DNA of 64,000 bases from Apostichopus japonicus (Eukaryota; Echinodermata; Holothuroidea; Aspidochirotida; Stichopodidae). Under the pieces are notes generated by a model. The model did no database searches. It had not been told where the DNA came from and saw only the letters and a list, made by a program, of their open reading frames with translations. Below, piece after piece: positions 1-11,290 of this stretch. Both the position numbers and the translations under genes were made by a program. Numbering within the stretch: position 1 is the stretch's first letter; each line of letters starts with the position of its first letter. The stretch is from NCBI RefSeq assembly GCF_037975245.1, contig NC_092578.1, forward strand, positions 20,044,821 through 20,108,820, given 5' to 3'.

Positions 1-82
1 ACATTTGCTTGGGTGCAGGCGCGTAGCAACTTTCATCCCCAAAATTGTTCGCGAGCTACGTGATATTTTGTTATATACACAA

Positions 83-186
<104 letters not shown>

Positions 187-412
187 ATGGGCGTCAATCC
201 AGGGGGGACGGGGGGACACGTCCCCCCCCCCCACATTTCGATAGGTGGGGGACACAATATCAAATGTCCCCCCACACATTTGGAAAAAGAGTAGTGTCGT
301 GGCTCGGGTTAGAGCTTACACATCTCAGGATTCACATCATTCAAAATGTTGCTGAATGGAGAATTCCACCCAGATCTCGTGAGTTGGTACCCCTGAGCTC
401 TCTGACAATCTT

Positions 413-835
413 AGGCTAAGTCTGCCTTTCTTTCGAGGCCAGTTCCAGTCGTCGTCGGTTGAAGGGTATAGACAAATATTCAAGTTGATGAATCCAGCGG
501 TACGGGCTATGTTTGGTGAAGTCGAAGCTCTCTTGCGGTTGCTCCTCGTCTCCTCCGCCAGTTCGACGGAAGCCGAGAGATCTTTTACTGCTTTGAGGCG
601 TTTGAAGACATGACTACGGAGCACCATGACTCAACAGAGGCTGAACCATGTGATGGTGTGCCATATTCACCGCGAACGTCTAGCCCAGTTGAAGCCTGAG
701 GAGTTAGCAGAGAAGTTCGTTGGTTCCTCGGATTACAGACGCCGCATTTTCGGGCGATTCCAGTTGAAAACTAGTGCGCTCCGTCATTACCATAAGAGAC
801 AGCACTTCATAGCTAGAGCCAAAGCTTGTGCATAG
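413..835 (+). pseudogene. hAT-family transposase C-terminal fragment, broken
   Basis: One forward frame reads through a stretch containing the block LLRLLLVSSASSTEAERSF, then TALRRLKT, a TGA stop at 611-613, and LRSTMTQQRLNHVMVCHIHR. It ends at a stop at 833-835. The A-ERSFS-LRRLK-YLRSTM-QERLN pattern is the hAT C-terminal dimerisation domain of animal hAT transposases. The TGA falls where the family usually has tyrosine in K-T-Y-L-R-S-T-M. Only about 140 residues remain; the DDE/RNase H core and zinc finger are not visible upstream, where G/C-run repeat sequence begins. It is therefore a dead remnant of an autonomous element. Several hAT-like non-autonomous elements lie nearby, but there is no evidence that this copy mobilised them. 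Confidence 0.8.
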
Positions 836-991
836 TTGGTGTTTAGTTGTAGATGGTGTTTCAAAGACGGTGCCCGTTCCCTAATATTGGGGAAATGAAA
901 TAGGGAGCATATTCCGTGGCAGCGCATCCCATGTTACCTTGTTGTTGAGTGATACCGGAGTTTACTCCACAGTGAGAACACTGGGTACACG

Positions 992-1836
992 CAGGGACGT
1001 CGCTAGAGGGGAGTGTGTGAGTGTCTCACCCCAAACTTGGTCAAACTGACGATAGTTGGAAAATTGAAGTGCGACAGTCGGAATTTCCGACTGTCGCACT
1101 CTAGTTTATCTTGGCCTAGTCATTTATTCCTGTGATTGTGCATGACCTAAAAATTGAAAAATGTCGGTCAAAATTTACCTTAAATCTGTCATATTTACCA
1201 CGTATTCCTTGCCACTTTGAGAAATTGTATCTCGCGATTCTTATACTCCACCGTACAAAACTTTGTATGATTATGAATACTCCAATTATAAAATGCCTAA
1301 TAGAACTACCGTCATAGGCGTAGGAGCCAATTTGATTTGGGGGGGGGGCGGGGGGTTGTAACGACTTGCCCGAAAAATATAACCAAAATTGTTCGCGCGC
1401 TTCGCGCGCGTTTCACGTGTTAAGTGCTTATCATATAGACATGCATCCGTTTTTATATCGCATGCAAATAGCATACAAGCATTGTCCGTCTTATTACCCT
1501 TCCATATTGGTTATCATTATTTGGAAGTCGTTACAATATTAATGGTAATAATAATAATATAAGTTTAACTACTGAAAAACACATTTGGGGGGGGGGGGGG
1601 CTAATCAATTTGTGAAATGAGTGCCAGTGGGTACAAATGTATCGAAAAAAAGTTGGGAACAAAAGTGCAGTCGCGAAAGATTGGGTTTCTGACTGACACT
1701 GACCGTATCGATGACGAGTAGCTCGAGGGTGGGGGTTACAGAGCAGCAGTCGGAATTTTCTGGCTTCAAAACCCATCCAGTTGGATTTTCAGCCACTACC
1801 CCCCCCCCCAATCATCAGGCCTTAGCTACATCCCTG
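992..1836. mobile_element. hAT-like non-autonomous element, copy 1 (845 bp)
   Basis: It starts CAGGGACGTCGCTAGAGG and ends CCTTAGCTACATCCCTG, giving imperfect terminal inverted repeats with the CAGGG start typical of hAT elements. The 8-bp flanks are GGTACACG (984-991) and GGTGCACG (1837-1844), a target duplication with one mismatch. Inside are an inverted pair of CGACTGTCGCACT-type segments, a GCGCGCTTCGCGCGC palindrome near 1395, and long G runs near 1340 and 1587. There is no transposase. A longer copy in the opposite orientation lies at 21761-23055, sharing termini and internal sequence. The short open frame at 1132-1317 has a diverged counterpart in copy 2 but has no coding signature. 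Confidence 0.85.
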
Positions 1837-2411
1837 GGTGCACGGTGGTTACATAGTACGCTCCGACCAGAATTCACCCGATTACTAGATGCAGATCCGC
1901 AACCGAGGTAACCTGCGTGAGGACTCCTGCGAACAACCACTTTATTTTGATGCCTTCATCACTTTAGCCACCACTCACATGGGACCTATTCTAAGTCTGA
2001 CGATACATGCGCATGTGTGAGGTCCTGAAACATAATTAAAGTGGTTTGTCTTGCCATCCTTGATTCAAATTTCATAGAAATGTATTCTCGTAGACCTAGC
2101 AAAACATTTAAACTGACACAGTCCAGTTGGAAGTGTGTCACGGGTGGCATTAAAAGTCATTGGTGGTTGAACATGCTGGCATATGACGACTTTTCAGTGG
2201 CCAAATTTGCGCTAAGCTCACTATACGAACTCGGATCTGGGTTGTGCCTAATTAGTTAGTTATTTAAATTATTAATAATGGCGTATGAGGAAATGCACCA
2301 TTTTAAGGTATGACTCCCAGGACGGCAAGTCGAGAAACTCACATGCAGTCGCGGCGGATAGCTTCCTTCGCCTATATGTCCGGGACATTTTGGGACATCG
2401 TTCCTATAGGC

Positions 2412-2731
2412 CAGGGGTGGGCAACCTACGGACCGCGGGCCCCATGCGGCCCGCCAGTGATTTTTTACATCATCACAAAAAAACGAACTAGCTGCTTAGA
2501 ATTTATCTGCACTAATGATGCTGTCAGGTAGGTCGATTATCACCATTAATTATCACTGGACTGTATTGACATTATGTTTTTGTGAATACAGATTAGTACA
2601 CACACCTATTGCTTGAACGTCCTCGGAAGCAAAGGTTTGAAATCAACAGCAGGTCGTTGGTTAGGTGCGGCCCTGTCAATCTTTTACTCCTAAAATCTGG
2701 CCCATTCATTCAAGAAGGTTGCCCACCCCTG
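2412..2731. mobile_element. hAT MITE with CAGGGGTGGGCAACCT ends (320 bp)
   Basis: Left end CAGGGGTGGGCAACCT and right end AGGTTGCCCACCCCTG are perfect 16-bp inverted repeats. A perfect 8-bp target duplication CTATAGGC flanks it (2404-2411 and 2732-2739). The CAGGGGTGGGCAA start followed by GCGGGCC/GCGGCCCG motifs is the classic end of many animal hAT (Charlie-type) elements. The interior is AT-rich and non-coding. It is nested in older repeat sequence. Confidence 0.92.
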
Positions 2732-3047
2732 CTATAGGCCTATATCTGAGGCCCTGGGTCATTCCTTGACCGACTTGGTGCAATATAATGTGCCCATTTC
2801 GAAGTAAATTTATTCACAGATTGTTAGTTGTCATGGGTTCGAACAAATGAGGGGTATTCTATCCTGAAACATAGGGCAAAATGGGGCTGGGGTTCTAGTT
2901 CGCTGCATCATTTGTCAACTTGCACTGGGTTCTAATGTTCATGTCAATTGGAAATAATCCACCAAAAATGAAGGTCGCATGAACTTTATTGCAGATTTCC
3001 TGAGTGACGAATTTGTAATTTTCTCCCGAAATCACGCAACTAGATGG

Positions 3048-3157
3048 CTGTTATCCAGCCTGGCAAGTGCCATCTCCAGCGATCTGGCAGGTATTGAAAT
3101 CTGAAATTTTCTTGGTACGCTGCGCGCCAACTGATGGTGGCGCCCCGCTTAGATAGT
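3048..3157 (+). repeat. Conserved hairpin module (copy 1)
   Basis: A ~110-bp module found repeatedly in this window. Its first part resembles GGCAAGTGCCATCTCCAGCG, then a variable AT-rich spacer, then TTCTTGGTACGCTGCGCGCC, then AACTGATGGTGGCGCCCCGC, and finally TTAGATAGT. The GCGCCA/TGGCGC arms around the short ACTGATGG loop predict a hairpin. Here it sits inside a larger element that ends near 3228 at GGATTGACGCCCCTG, next to a (TA)n tract. Further copies: 11625-11803, 12433-12531, 13086-13188, 18040-18135, 18219-18327, 18468-18573 and 19235-19347. Confidence 0.75.
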
Positions 3158-3224
3158 ACTTACGACCGGAATACTCGAATCTATTACGTCCCCCCCCCCC
3201 ATGTTTCAAATCGGATTGACGCCC

Positions 3225-3227
<3 letters not shown>

Positions 3228-3306
<79 letters not shown>
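3228..3306. repeat. (TA)n microsatellite
   Basis: About 80 bp of uninterrupted TA directly abutting the end of the G/C-run element. Any translated Tyr-Ile runs are artefacts. Confidence 0.95.
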
Positions 3307-3309
<3 letters not shown>

Positions 3310-3359
3310 CGTAAAAGAAAATTTTGGCCTTTATAGTTGCATCTAAACATTTTCTATTT

Positions 3360-4500
3360 TGACATTACTAGCGATATCATAAAAAAATACAAAAAAATAT
3401 GCTCAAGGGGGGGGGCGGTCGCCCCTTCGCCCCCCCCCCCTTGGCTTCGCGCCTGCGGTTAAAAATCTGTATCATTTACCTCATACAGCATGTGTTGGAT
3501 GAAGTTTTAGCCACCGCCAAATATGATTTGGATTAATAATCTCGCGCATTATTTTCTATTTATAGCCACACACAAAAAAAACTATGCCACCTAATATTGG
3601 GGGGGGGGGGATATTAGATACTATATCCCCCACCTAAAATATTGGGGAGACATGTCCCCCACCCCGTCCCCCCGCCCCATGATCGTCGCCCATGTACGTA
3701 TATATAATATACAGAAGTCCAATTTCTGCTGAAGACAACCATTAATTTTGTATCTTTTTCAAATGCATTGAAACAAAAATTAATTTTACTAGTTTTAAAA
3801 TATCGTCTTAATTGCTCTCTTCATTTTCACGAAAACAGAGTTTGACTCCGCCATAGAGTTCAATTATTCCTTTAGAAAATAAGAAAATAGTGCATATGTG
3901 TGGTGTAGACCGTTTCCCCCATCAACCGCACATAAAAGTAGCATTTATTAGATAACCTTGCGTGTAGATTTGAAGTTCGTTATAGACCTATTTAATAACC
4001 TAACTACGCCTGTAGATTGCATCATTTCACGTTTAAACATATGTTGTTGTTTTTTTGTCTAGGCGAGGACCCCCATACCCCTACCTTGGAGACTTAGCTT
4101 CAACGACCCAGGGCCAAATCCTGGTTCTATCCTTCGTGCACACACAACAGTAATAGGGCCGACGTACACACAACAATCGTCAGACATGCTCTCCTGTGCA
4201 TCTTGTGTGGTTAATCTCGATATTAAGTGAACTCTGACAAGTCAATCATTTTCCAAGACACACGTCTTACCTGAGTGAAGTTACTAAATGCATAGCTTAC
4301 ACCAGATTTGTTTTCATATTGACATTTCTATTATTGACGCGCAAAGTAAATTTACCAGAGGCAGCTAGAAAGCAACTAAAGCTTACCGTTATACATCAAA
4401 GCTCTTAAAGTTGTGAACATCTTGTCGAAAAAGCATATTTATCAAGAAAAAACAACAAGAAACACATTAAGTGACTTAGACGGAGGCATCCCCCGTCTGC
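3360..4500. other. Non-genic repeat-derived stretch
   Basis: This contains several long G and C runs (about 3405-3440 and 3597-3670) characteristic of the ends of the local G/C-run elements. It reaches an inverted element end near 3690 (CGCCCATG), the mirror of the GGGCG end near 189. From 3700 to 4500 it is unremarkable AT-rich sequence downstream of the protease gene. No gene was recognised. Confidence 0.6.
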
Positions 4501-4576
4501 ATCGATTTATTTGCTTTCTTATTTGATATTTTATTGGAGCAATCGTAACATGATGAAAACGCACGATAATACCTAT

Positions 4577-4582
4577 TTTATT
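4577..4582 (-). promoter_or_regulatory. Candidate polyadenylation signal (AATAAA) for the protease
   Basis: TTTATT on the plus strand gives AATAAA on the minus strand about 150 nt downstream of the protease stop codon. A second AATAAA lies at 4506-4511. No transcript end is visible, so the choice between them is open. Confidence 0.4.
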
Positions 4583-4734
4583 TCTCTGTCTGCAACAATC
4601 TGCTTTTTAATGTACCAGGATATAAGGACTTTGCACTGTTTGTTTTCAATATTGTATATACTAATTCTATATAATTTTGTTTGTGGATATTTTCAACTTT
4701 TTAAGATAAGCAGGTAGAACAATCAACGTACAGG

Positions 4735-7700
4735 CTACGCGCCAGTGTTTTGCGCGATCCAATCAACGTAGTTGAAGACGCGGGTGTACACGCCTGGGTT
4801 CTTTGCATCAGCGCAGCCATATCCCCAACTGGTGACTCCAATTACCTCATAAAAGCCTTCGGTATTGACAACAACAACTGGACCACCGCTGTCACCCTGA
4901 AAAAAACGAAATGACGTCACAGTAAAATAACACACAAATATTGATGATTAGCAATGGCTAATTAGTTCTTATATGATGTCTTACTTTTAGTAATGATCAT
5001 CTTTACCTTAATCAATGCTTGATACACCACGGAGTTCGTATTGGAATAATACTTATACAGTTTGATATTTAATGCTTGGGATAAGGTGAGGAATTACTAC
5101 CCAGAATTAAGATGTGTAATACTAACAAGGAACAGAAAACTGACTACGGGGGGATCATAAGCACAGAATGTTGAAATCAGTATCAGCTGGATAGCAGTTA
5201 AAATACAGGATTTGTAACGTCCAGGATTCTTTTTTGAGTTCCGCTTTAGTCAATAATTTTTCTGCTGATTTGGAACACTTCTGCAAATTAATTGTTGCAA
5301 AAAAGGGTTGGTTTAGCCACTCCTGCTTGATAAATTCAAAATAATTATATATGAAATACCTGGCAAGAATCCTTTCCTCCTTCTGCGAGGCCAGCACAGA
5401 ACATATTGTCCGTGACTTCTCCGTCATACCAGGTCTTCTGGTTGCAAGTAGCGGTGTCGATGATTGGTACGGATACCTCTTGAAGGGTTTCTTTTTGTAT
5501 GACGGCTATCGAAAGAGAGAGACAGAGCAGAACATGTTATCAAATTCAACAAAAGTATTGGAATCCTTTCCAAATAAAGATTCAGCGTTGTTTTAGGAAC
5601 TTTCATTAACAAAGAGACCAACCTTAATTTTCGCACAATGACTTTGCAGTTACCGTATTATACTTTTACAATCAAAGCAACGTGTTTGTAAAGTGAGCTA
5701 TTGAATACATTGGCTTAAATTTACTCTGTTCCCTACACAATCAAAACTAATAATTTCATTTAAACTCATCTGTGTGCCAAGAAACAATGACACTTCTTTT
5801 TGCAAGAAGTATGCTAAAAATGTAGGAATCTTGGTCTCTGGATATGAATCTCAATTGTCAAAATTTCACCAACAACAACAACAAAAATTCTGTGGCTTTT
5901 ATTTTCAGTTGGAATAAAATTCGGAGATTTCAGATTTCAAACCTGACAGTAAATATGACTATGAAAAATTATGATTTTTTTAATATAACATGATTATTTG
6001 TATCTTAACATTAGGGGACCGAACTAATGGGTGAAAGTGCTACATATGAGTTGAGCCATCCGCCCATCCATTCCCCCTCCCCCTCCGTTAGCACGTTATA
6101 AATGGTCAGGGATTCTGAATGCGAAGAAACTTGCTCATGATGTGAACACAGAACAATTAGCACATACTTTCTTGGTTTCCCCATCCGGTGATCCAGGTGT
6201 CGGTACCAGCTCCGTAGTTTAGAGATGGTAAGCAAGCGGGTTGAATGTAGTCATTGAAGGTGACGGAACTAGTCAATTTAAGAAGGGTGATGTCATTGTC
6301 CATAGTCAGTGCCCTATAATCGGAGTGTGTTATGATTTCAGCAACATAGAAGCTCTCTTGATGTTGATCGATAGTGTCCTCACGATGGTTGCCGACAACA
6401 ATTTCATACTCGGTGGGGTCAGGTTTGCCAATCAAAGGACTAGAATGAAAGAATAAATAAATGAAAAGCAATGAAGTATACGGTACGTACTATATCAATT
6501 TTACAAGTGTCTAGTGCCTGGCGAAAAACAACTAAGTATTGAGTAAGATAGGTAGAATTTAGTCTTAAGTATGTAGGCTCCGTTCCATCTGTGCATATCC
6601 TCATTATCAAGTTGCACGGTCGGAAACATCTTTTAAAATCGGAAAATATCACCAAATTGAAACAGTTTAACAATAATCTATATTCTATACGAATTTTCAC
6701 AGGAAAAGTTTAGTCCAGTGCTATTTAAAAAAAGAAAGAAACTAAGAACTTAAATAAGTTAGCAATTAATTAGGATAGGTCTTAAGTATGTAATACACAT
6801 ATACTTTATATGCGTCTTGATTATTCCAGAGCCAATATATTTCTTAAGGTGCTACGGACTTCATTGTGTAAACGTAGTGCTACTTTATACTCTCAATATA
6901 TTGTTGCGAAATGAAAAAGGACGCACTAGCTACATTTTCCTTTTGTCTTACAAATTAGACCACTACATTTTACTTACTTGAAAATATTTAACTTTAAAAC
7001 TGGAATTCAATTTCGTGAAAATATATTTCATCTGATTTTCATATCAAGTCACGGAAGGTTTAGAATATATAATTGGTGATGAAATATTTAATAAAGCAGA
7101 GAAAGTTATTGGTCATCCGTATTGCTGATTGGAAGTCTATACTTCAACAAGTATTATACCGCCACGCTCAACTCATATTTCCTACCTGAGAGATTTTTGC
7201 TTGTATACTCCCTCCTCAATGCAGAAGAATAAGAAACTCTGGGAACTACTTAGCGAGGTTTAATGTCTTAATCTTGGGGCTTATAGTGACCTATAGTTCC
7301 AGGATTCTTTCTTGGGCAGTGATACATTCTTACAAGTTATTGAATTCGTAGGGATATGGTATAAGTCTATACTTGAAATTACAACAGAGAGAACTCACTC
7401 GAAGCAATGGTTAGCAGTCAGCACATAGTCTTTGTTGATGAGTGTTCCACCACAGGTGTGGTAGTTGCCTGATCCTGAGGCGTAATCGACTCGGATACTA
7501 ACTTGCCATGGCCATTTACCGTAATAAGCATCTACCCCGCCGACAATGGCCGAGGACGTAATTTTCCTTGCACCACATTCAGCAAGTGTGGCTGAAAATA
7601 CAAAATGCAATTTGTAAAACAAACCAGCAAAAAGGGATCTTAACTGCGTTGTATATAGGAGAGCTATATGTCCATCTCGATTTGGCTAGTTGACCTCCTT

Positions 7701-8802
7701 GAAGAAAGAACTGTAGCTATGACATTAAAATACACAACATATATCAATCAGGCTACAATCGGTGTTATGTTATGGTGTCAGTGTTACCTGATAGCTTTAA
7801 GTAATGGTGTCAGTGTTACCCGATAGCTTTATGTTATGGGGTCCGTGTTATCCGATAGCTTTATGTTATGGGGTCAGTGTTACCTGAAAGCTTTATGTTA
7901 TTGGGTCAGTGATACCCGATAGCTTTATGTTATGGGGTCCGTGTTATCCGATAGCTTTATGTTATGGGGTCAGTGTTACCTGATAGCTTTATGTTATGGG
8001 GTCAGTGTTACCTGAAAGCTTTATGTTATTGGGTCAGTGATACCCGATAGCTTTTTGTTATGTGGTCAGTGTTACCCGATGGGTTTAAAGCATATTAAAG
8101 TACACAACTTATAAATCAATCGGCTACAATCAGTGTTATGTTATGAGGTCAGCGATATTCGATAGATTTAATGTAGCGTATCGTGCTTTAAAAGCATCAG
8201 CTTATTTACTCCCACGTATAGCTTGTGTAATGTTTAATACATTCTGTTCAAATAGTGATATTGAACGTAGGATACGCCTGTTATTGTTGGAACATGTATT
8301 CGATAATATGTTATTATCAAACGTTGCATTGGGGCTAGGTTGTATTTGCGAAACAACCATCTGCTTTGAAGGAAACTCTAATATTTATTATTCTATTAAC
8401 CGAACTTGAACCGAAAGTATGTTCATTTTATTATAGTGATGAGCTGTCATGCAGTAAATGGTATAGACCCGTCCTAAGCTAGAAATATTCAATCAGAATG
8501 TATACGTTACTCACAGAATGTTACCATTGAAACAGAGCGGAACCATGTTGTTAAGCAGTTATCCAAATATATATTTCTATTTCACAACAAAGGCAGTTTC
8601 ATCATAGAAAAAACTTAAATAAATAAACATGTTAATCGTCACTTAAATCGAAGGTCGAACGTTTTATTCAATGCGTACGTAGTTGAATTACATAAAAGGT
8701 AATATCCATAAAGGATATTGAACAAGATAAAGAATGAAAGGCAAAAGACCTACTTTGAAGGTTGGCCACCGCCAGAACTGTGATAAACAATAGCAACATC
8801 AT
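4735..8802 (-). CDS. Secreted trypsin-like serine protease (S1 family), five coding exons
   Basis: Minus-strand exons are 8802-8754, 7591-7399, 6439-6168, 5505-5360 and 4896-4735. All join in phase with GT/AG ends to give 273 residues. Residues 1-16 form a hydrophobic signal peptide ([16 protein letters not shown]). A short propeptide with Cys22 follows, then IVGG at 32-35. The catalytic triad is His78 (TANHC), Asp130 (DNDI) and Ser223 (GDSGGP). The residue six before the catalytic serine is Asp (KDSCQGDSGG), and SWGYGCA plus NPGVYTRV follow, predicting trypsin-like cleavage after Lys/Arg. Cys22 probably pairs with the Cys of PACLP, as in chymotrypsinogen-type chains. Oddities are TANHC in place of the common TAAHC, and Ala rather than Arg/Lys before IVGG. 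Likely an extracellular or digestive protease. A second in-frame ATG directly follows the first. Confidence 0.93.
7750..8092. repeat. ~32-bp minisatellite in protease intron 1
   Basis: About ten degenerate copies of a unit like GCTTTATGTTATGGGGTCAG followed by TGTTACCTGATA, with alternating variants (TCCGTGTTATCCGA, TCAGTGATACCCGA). The variants recur in order, suggesting higher-order duplication of about three units. A diverged partial copy with a similar flank (ACACAACTTATAAATCAATC) follows near 8101-8165. Confidence 0.9.
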
Positions 8803-8857
8803 CGGTGTCGTTCTCTTGGAAGTCTCGAGAGTAAGATAATTCATGTAGGAAACCCTG

Positions 8858-8866
8858 CTATTTAAG
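8858..8866 (-). promoter_or_regulatory. TATA-like box of the protease gene
   Basis: The minus strand reads CTTAAATAG here, about 55 nt upstream of the first ATG at 8802. Initiation about 30 nt downstream, near 8830, would leave a short 5' UTR, typical of compact protease promoters. This is inferred from spacing and motif only. Confidence 0.45.
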
Positions 8867-9000
8867 CGATTCGAAGAACAAGAATAATATAGCTCAAACA
8901 TTATGAGAACGTTCATTTTGTAAAACATCTGTTTTATTTATATTTCAAGAGCTTCTTTATTCAATAAACACCAATGCGCATGTGCGTGATATTACTAATA

Positions 9001-9063
9001 TACATAATAAACATTCATATACATATATATTATAATATTTATATACATATATATATATTATAA

Positions 9064-9135
<72 letters not shown>

Positions 9136-9210
9136 GCCCGTGGTTCGAATCCCGGTGGAGGCTGAAAGTTTTTTTCACTGTTCTTTATTTTCCAACTCAT
9201 TACGATTTTC

Positions 9211-9301
<91 letters not shown>
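9001..9301. repeat. (TA)n microsatellites flanking a tRNA-like SINE remnant
   Basis: Two long TA tracts (about 9040-9131 and 9213-9301) bracket about 80 bp of unique sequence. That sequence begins with CCCGTGGTTCGAATCCCGG (about 9137-9155), a perfect RNA polymerase III B-box context, and has a T run at 9169-9175 that could terminate Pol III. There is no A box, so it looks like the 3' half of a tRNA or tRNA-derived SINE embedded in the microsatellite. Confidence 0.7.
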
Positions 9302-9305
<4 letters not shown>

Positions 9306-10100
9306 TAGAACTAAGCTGTAAACGCTAGAATCCATGTGGTAAGAGCTATCATAACATCCTTCACAGTTTGCAAGGAAACTTGCCAATTATGGCAGTGCAG
9401 TTAGCAGATAACATTATTATGATTTGTATACTAAGTTATAAAATAAAAAAAAAATTAAAGGCGAAATTTGGCGTAATATTACTGTGGCACGCCGTTTGTA
9501 CAAAAGAACAGTTTTCGAAGTTTACATAGCTGCCAAACGTTACTTATGTGCATTTATCGTTATTTAACGTTCATTGTCCGTTCTGTAAATTAACAGAACG
9601 TTATGAACGTAAAAGTACCGTAATACCGTTAAATGTAGGCTAATAACATTCGCTATTGGTTGTAGAATAACAGTTGAACGCACTTTTAATTGCGTAACGT
9701 CAGTCAAGATTAACTGAATTTAATGGTGGGTATATAATGACTTAATACCCATTATTTAACCTTTGTGTGAATGCTATACACTTTATAACCGTACGTTTTA
9801 AATAATTTGCCACACATCGGGGCACTGTCAAAGTGAGTATATTAACTGAAGGTGTTACCCAACATTTTGTGGGTTATATTCTGTTGGGTGGTAAAGGTCT
9901 CTACGTATGCACATAATGTGTCTAATTAATCAAGAAGGTTGCTAGAAATATTGCAGTTAATATGAATGCATGTGTTTATTCCGTGTAAACTGTTGTTGTG
10001 TGTGCTAAAATTAAAGTGACTGTTTCACAGTTGTGGCGAATACACAAAGTTGTTATATATACTTAACTTACCGCTTCTGAGAAAATTACATCTTATAAAG
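9302..10100. other. No gene recognised
   Basis: AT-rich intergenic sequence. An imperfect inverted repeat rich in AACGTT/CGTTCTGT motifs spans about 9575-9615. No coding, RNA or transposon signature could be supported. Confidence 0.5.
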
Positions 10101-10119
10101 CGGTAAACCTCTTATAATT

Positions 10120-10340
10120 AAGGCCTATTGGCTAAGATCATGCGTAGTATCTGTTCTTTTCGGGAATGGTGATGCACACCTGACGATGATCACACAGTCA
10201 CAGTCCCGATGCAAGGGGACTGGGGTTAAGCGGATCAGTCGTTCAGTAGTTTGGTTTTCGGGCCCAGGTTCTTTCCTGGGCGACTTTTTCTTAAAAAGTA
10301 TTAAGGAGTCTCGACCTTTTGGCTAAGCTCATGTGTATAA
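10120..10340 (+). repeat. U2-snRNA-like retroposon with tRNA-like segment
   Basis: The stretch 10122-10163 closely follows the 5' end of U2 snRNA: GGCCTATTGGCTAAGATCA, then GTAGTATCTGTTCTT, which keeps the GTAGTA branch-site-recognition sequence. A second U2-like start, TCTCGACCTTTTGGCTAAG, lies at about 10309-10328. Between them is a segment ending GGGCCCAGGTTCTTTCCTGG and a T run (about 10288). It resembles a tRNA T-arm and has GTCG/CGAC pairing ends (about 10229 and 10281). U2 similarity stops after about 40 nt, and the Sm site and 3' stem-loops are absent, so this is not a functional U2 gene. A U2/tRNA-derived SINE or template-switch pseudogene is the best explanation. Confidence 0.6.
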
Positions 10341-10846
10341 CAGAATCGATGCGAGGGGGTATCATTAGAACCTCACAACCAGCAGTTTTATTCAAAAGCT
10401 TGCAAATGAGTTCTTCGAATGCTTGCACACGGAATATATACACGTAAGACCTGGATGAGAATTTTGTCATAGTAATGTGTAGACATACTGTGGTTGTGAA
10501 CTTTGCTGGTTGTCTCATAGACAATATGAAGTCCGTGTGATTGACAGTAGGTTGATACATTAAATGGGTATAGCACTACTAGCCTATAAAAAAACGTCCA
10601 TGGTATAACAACATTATAGGCTGTACCGTGACAACGTGTTACTTCATTTAATTGGAAATATATCAATTTTGTTCAATTTTAACAAATCCCCGTATAGAAA
10701 TGGTATTTCAATACCGTTTAGTTTTCAAGAAATTTTTACGGTGAAAATTAACGGACGGGATTTACCCAATACCAAGTTTGATTGGCGGAGAACAGCGGTC
10801 GTAATATCTGTGTTTCAGTACATTTACCCGTACACTTCAACTGTCC

Positions 10847-11077
10847 TTCTTAGCTTTCGCTGATAAAACAGATAATCAGATACATTTATTTGCGCAATCA
10901 GACGTGTTCGAGAAAGCGAAGAAAATAAGCGATAATAGTAATTGCGTCAGTTGGTTTAGTTCGTCAGACTTATATGTTGAAACGAATCATATGTCCTCCT
11001 TTCTTGGCTCGACCATATGTATACGCCGGTGCTACGAGTGTCATTGTGCTACCAACATCAGTTAAATATGTCATATT
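10847..11077. repeat. Local duplicated segment, copy A (left part)
   Basis: This sequence, from CTTCTTAGCTTTCGCTGATA to the insertion point at 11077, recurs in two places. Its first ~140 bp match 14925-15075, and its last ~70 bp match about 13920-13995. The right part of the copy resumes at 13230 after the inserted element. Confidence 0.85.
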
Positions 11078-11124
11078 CAGGTGCGTATCCAGGGGGGGGC
11101 GTTGGGGGCGCGCGCCCCCCGGGT

Positions 11125-11290
11125 AAGAAAAAGAGGAGAGAAAAAAAAAGAGAAGAAAAAAGGAAAAAAGAGGGGAAAAAAGAAGAGGAGGAGAGGAAGG
11201 GAGGGAAAAGAAAAAGAAGAAAGAGAGAAAAAGGAGAAAAGGAGGGAGTAAAGAAAAACGCGAAGACACCGGGAAGAGAAAGAGGAACAG
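11125..11290 (+). repeat. Polypurine tract
   Basis: About 165 bp almost entirely A and G (GAAAAAGAGG-type). The Lys/Glu/Arg-rich frame and its Leu/Phe/Ser-rich antisense frame are compositional artefacts. It lies near the left end of the 2.15-kb element. Confidence 0.85.

Noticed and set aside
1132-1317. Small protein similar to a frame at 22649-22867
   Set aside because: The similarity is explained by both lying in copies of the same non-autonomous element; the frames diverge at their ends and show no domain.
6241-6456. Plus-strand frame of 71 codons
   Set aside because: It is the antisense of protease exon 3 (6168-6439).
10120-10340. Functional U2 snRNA gene
   Set aside because: Similarity ends after about 40 nt; the Sm site and 3' stem-loops are absent.
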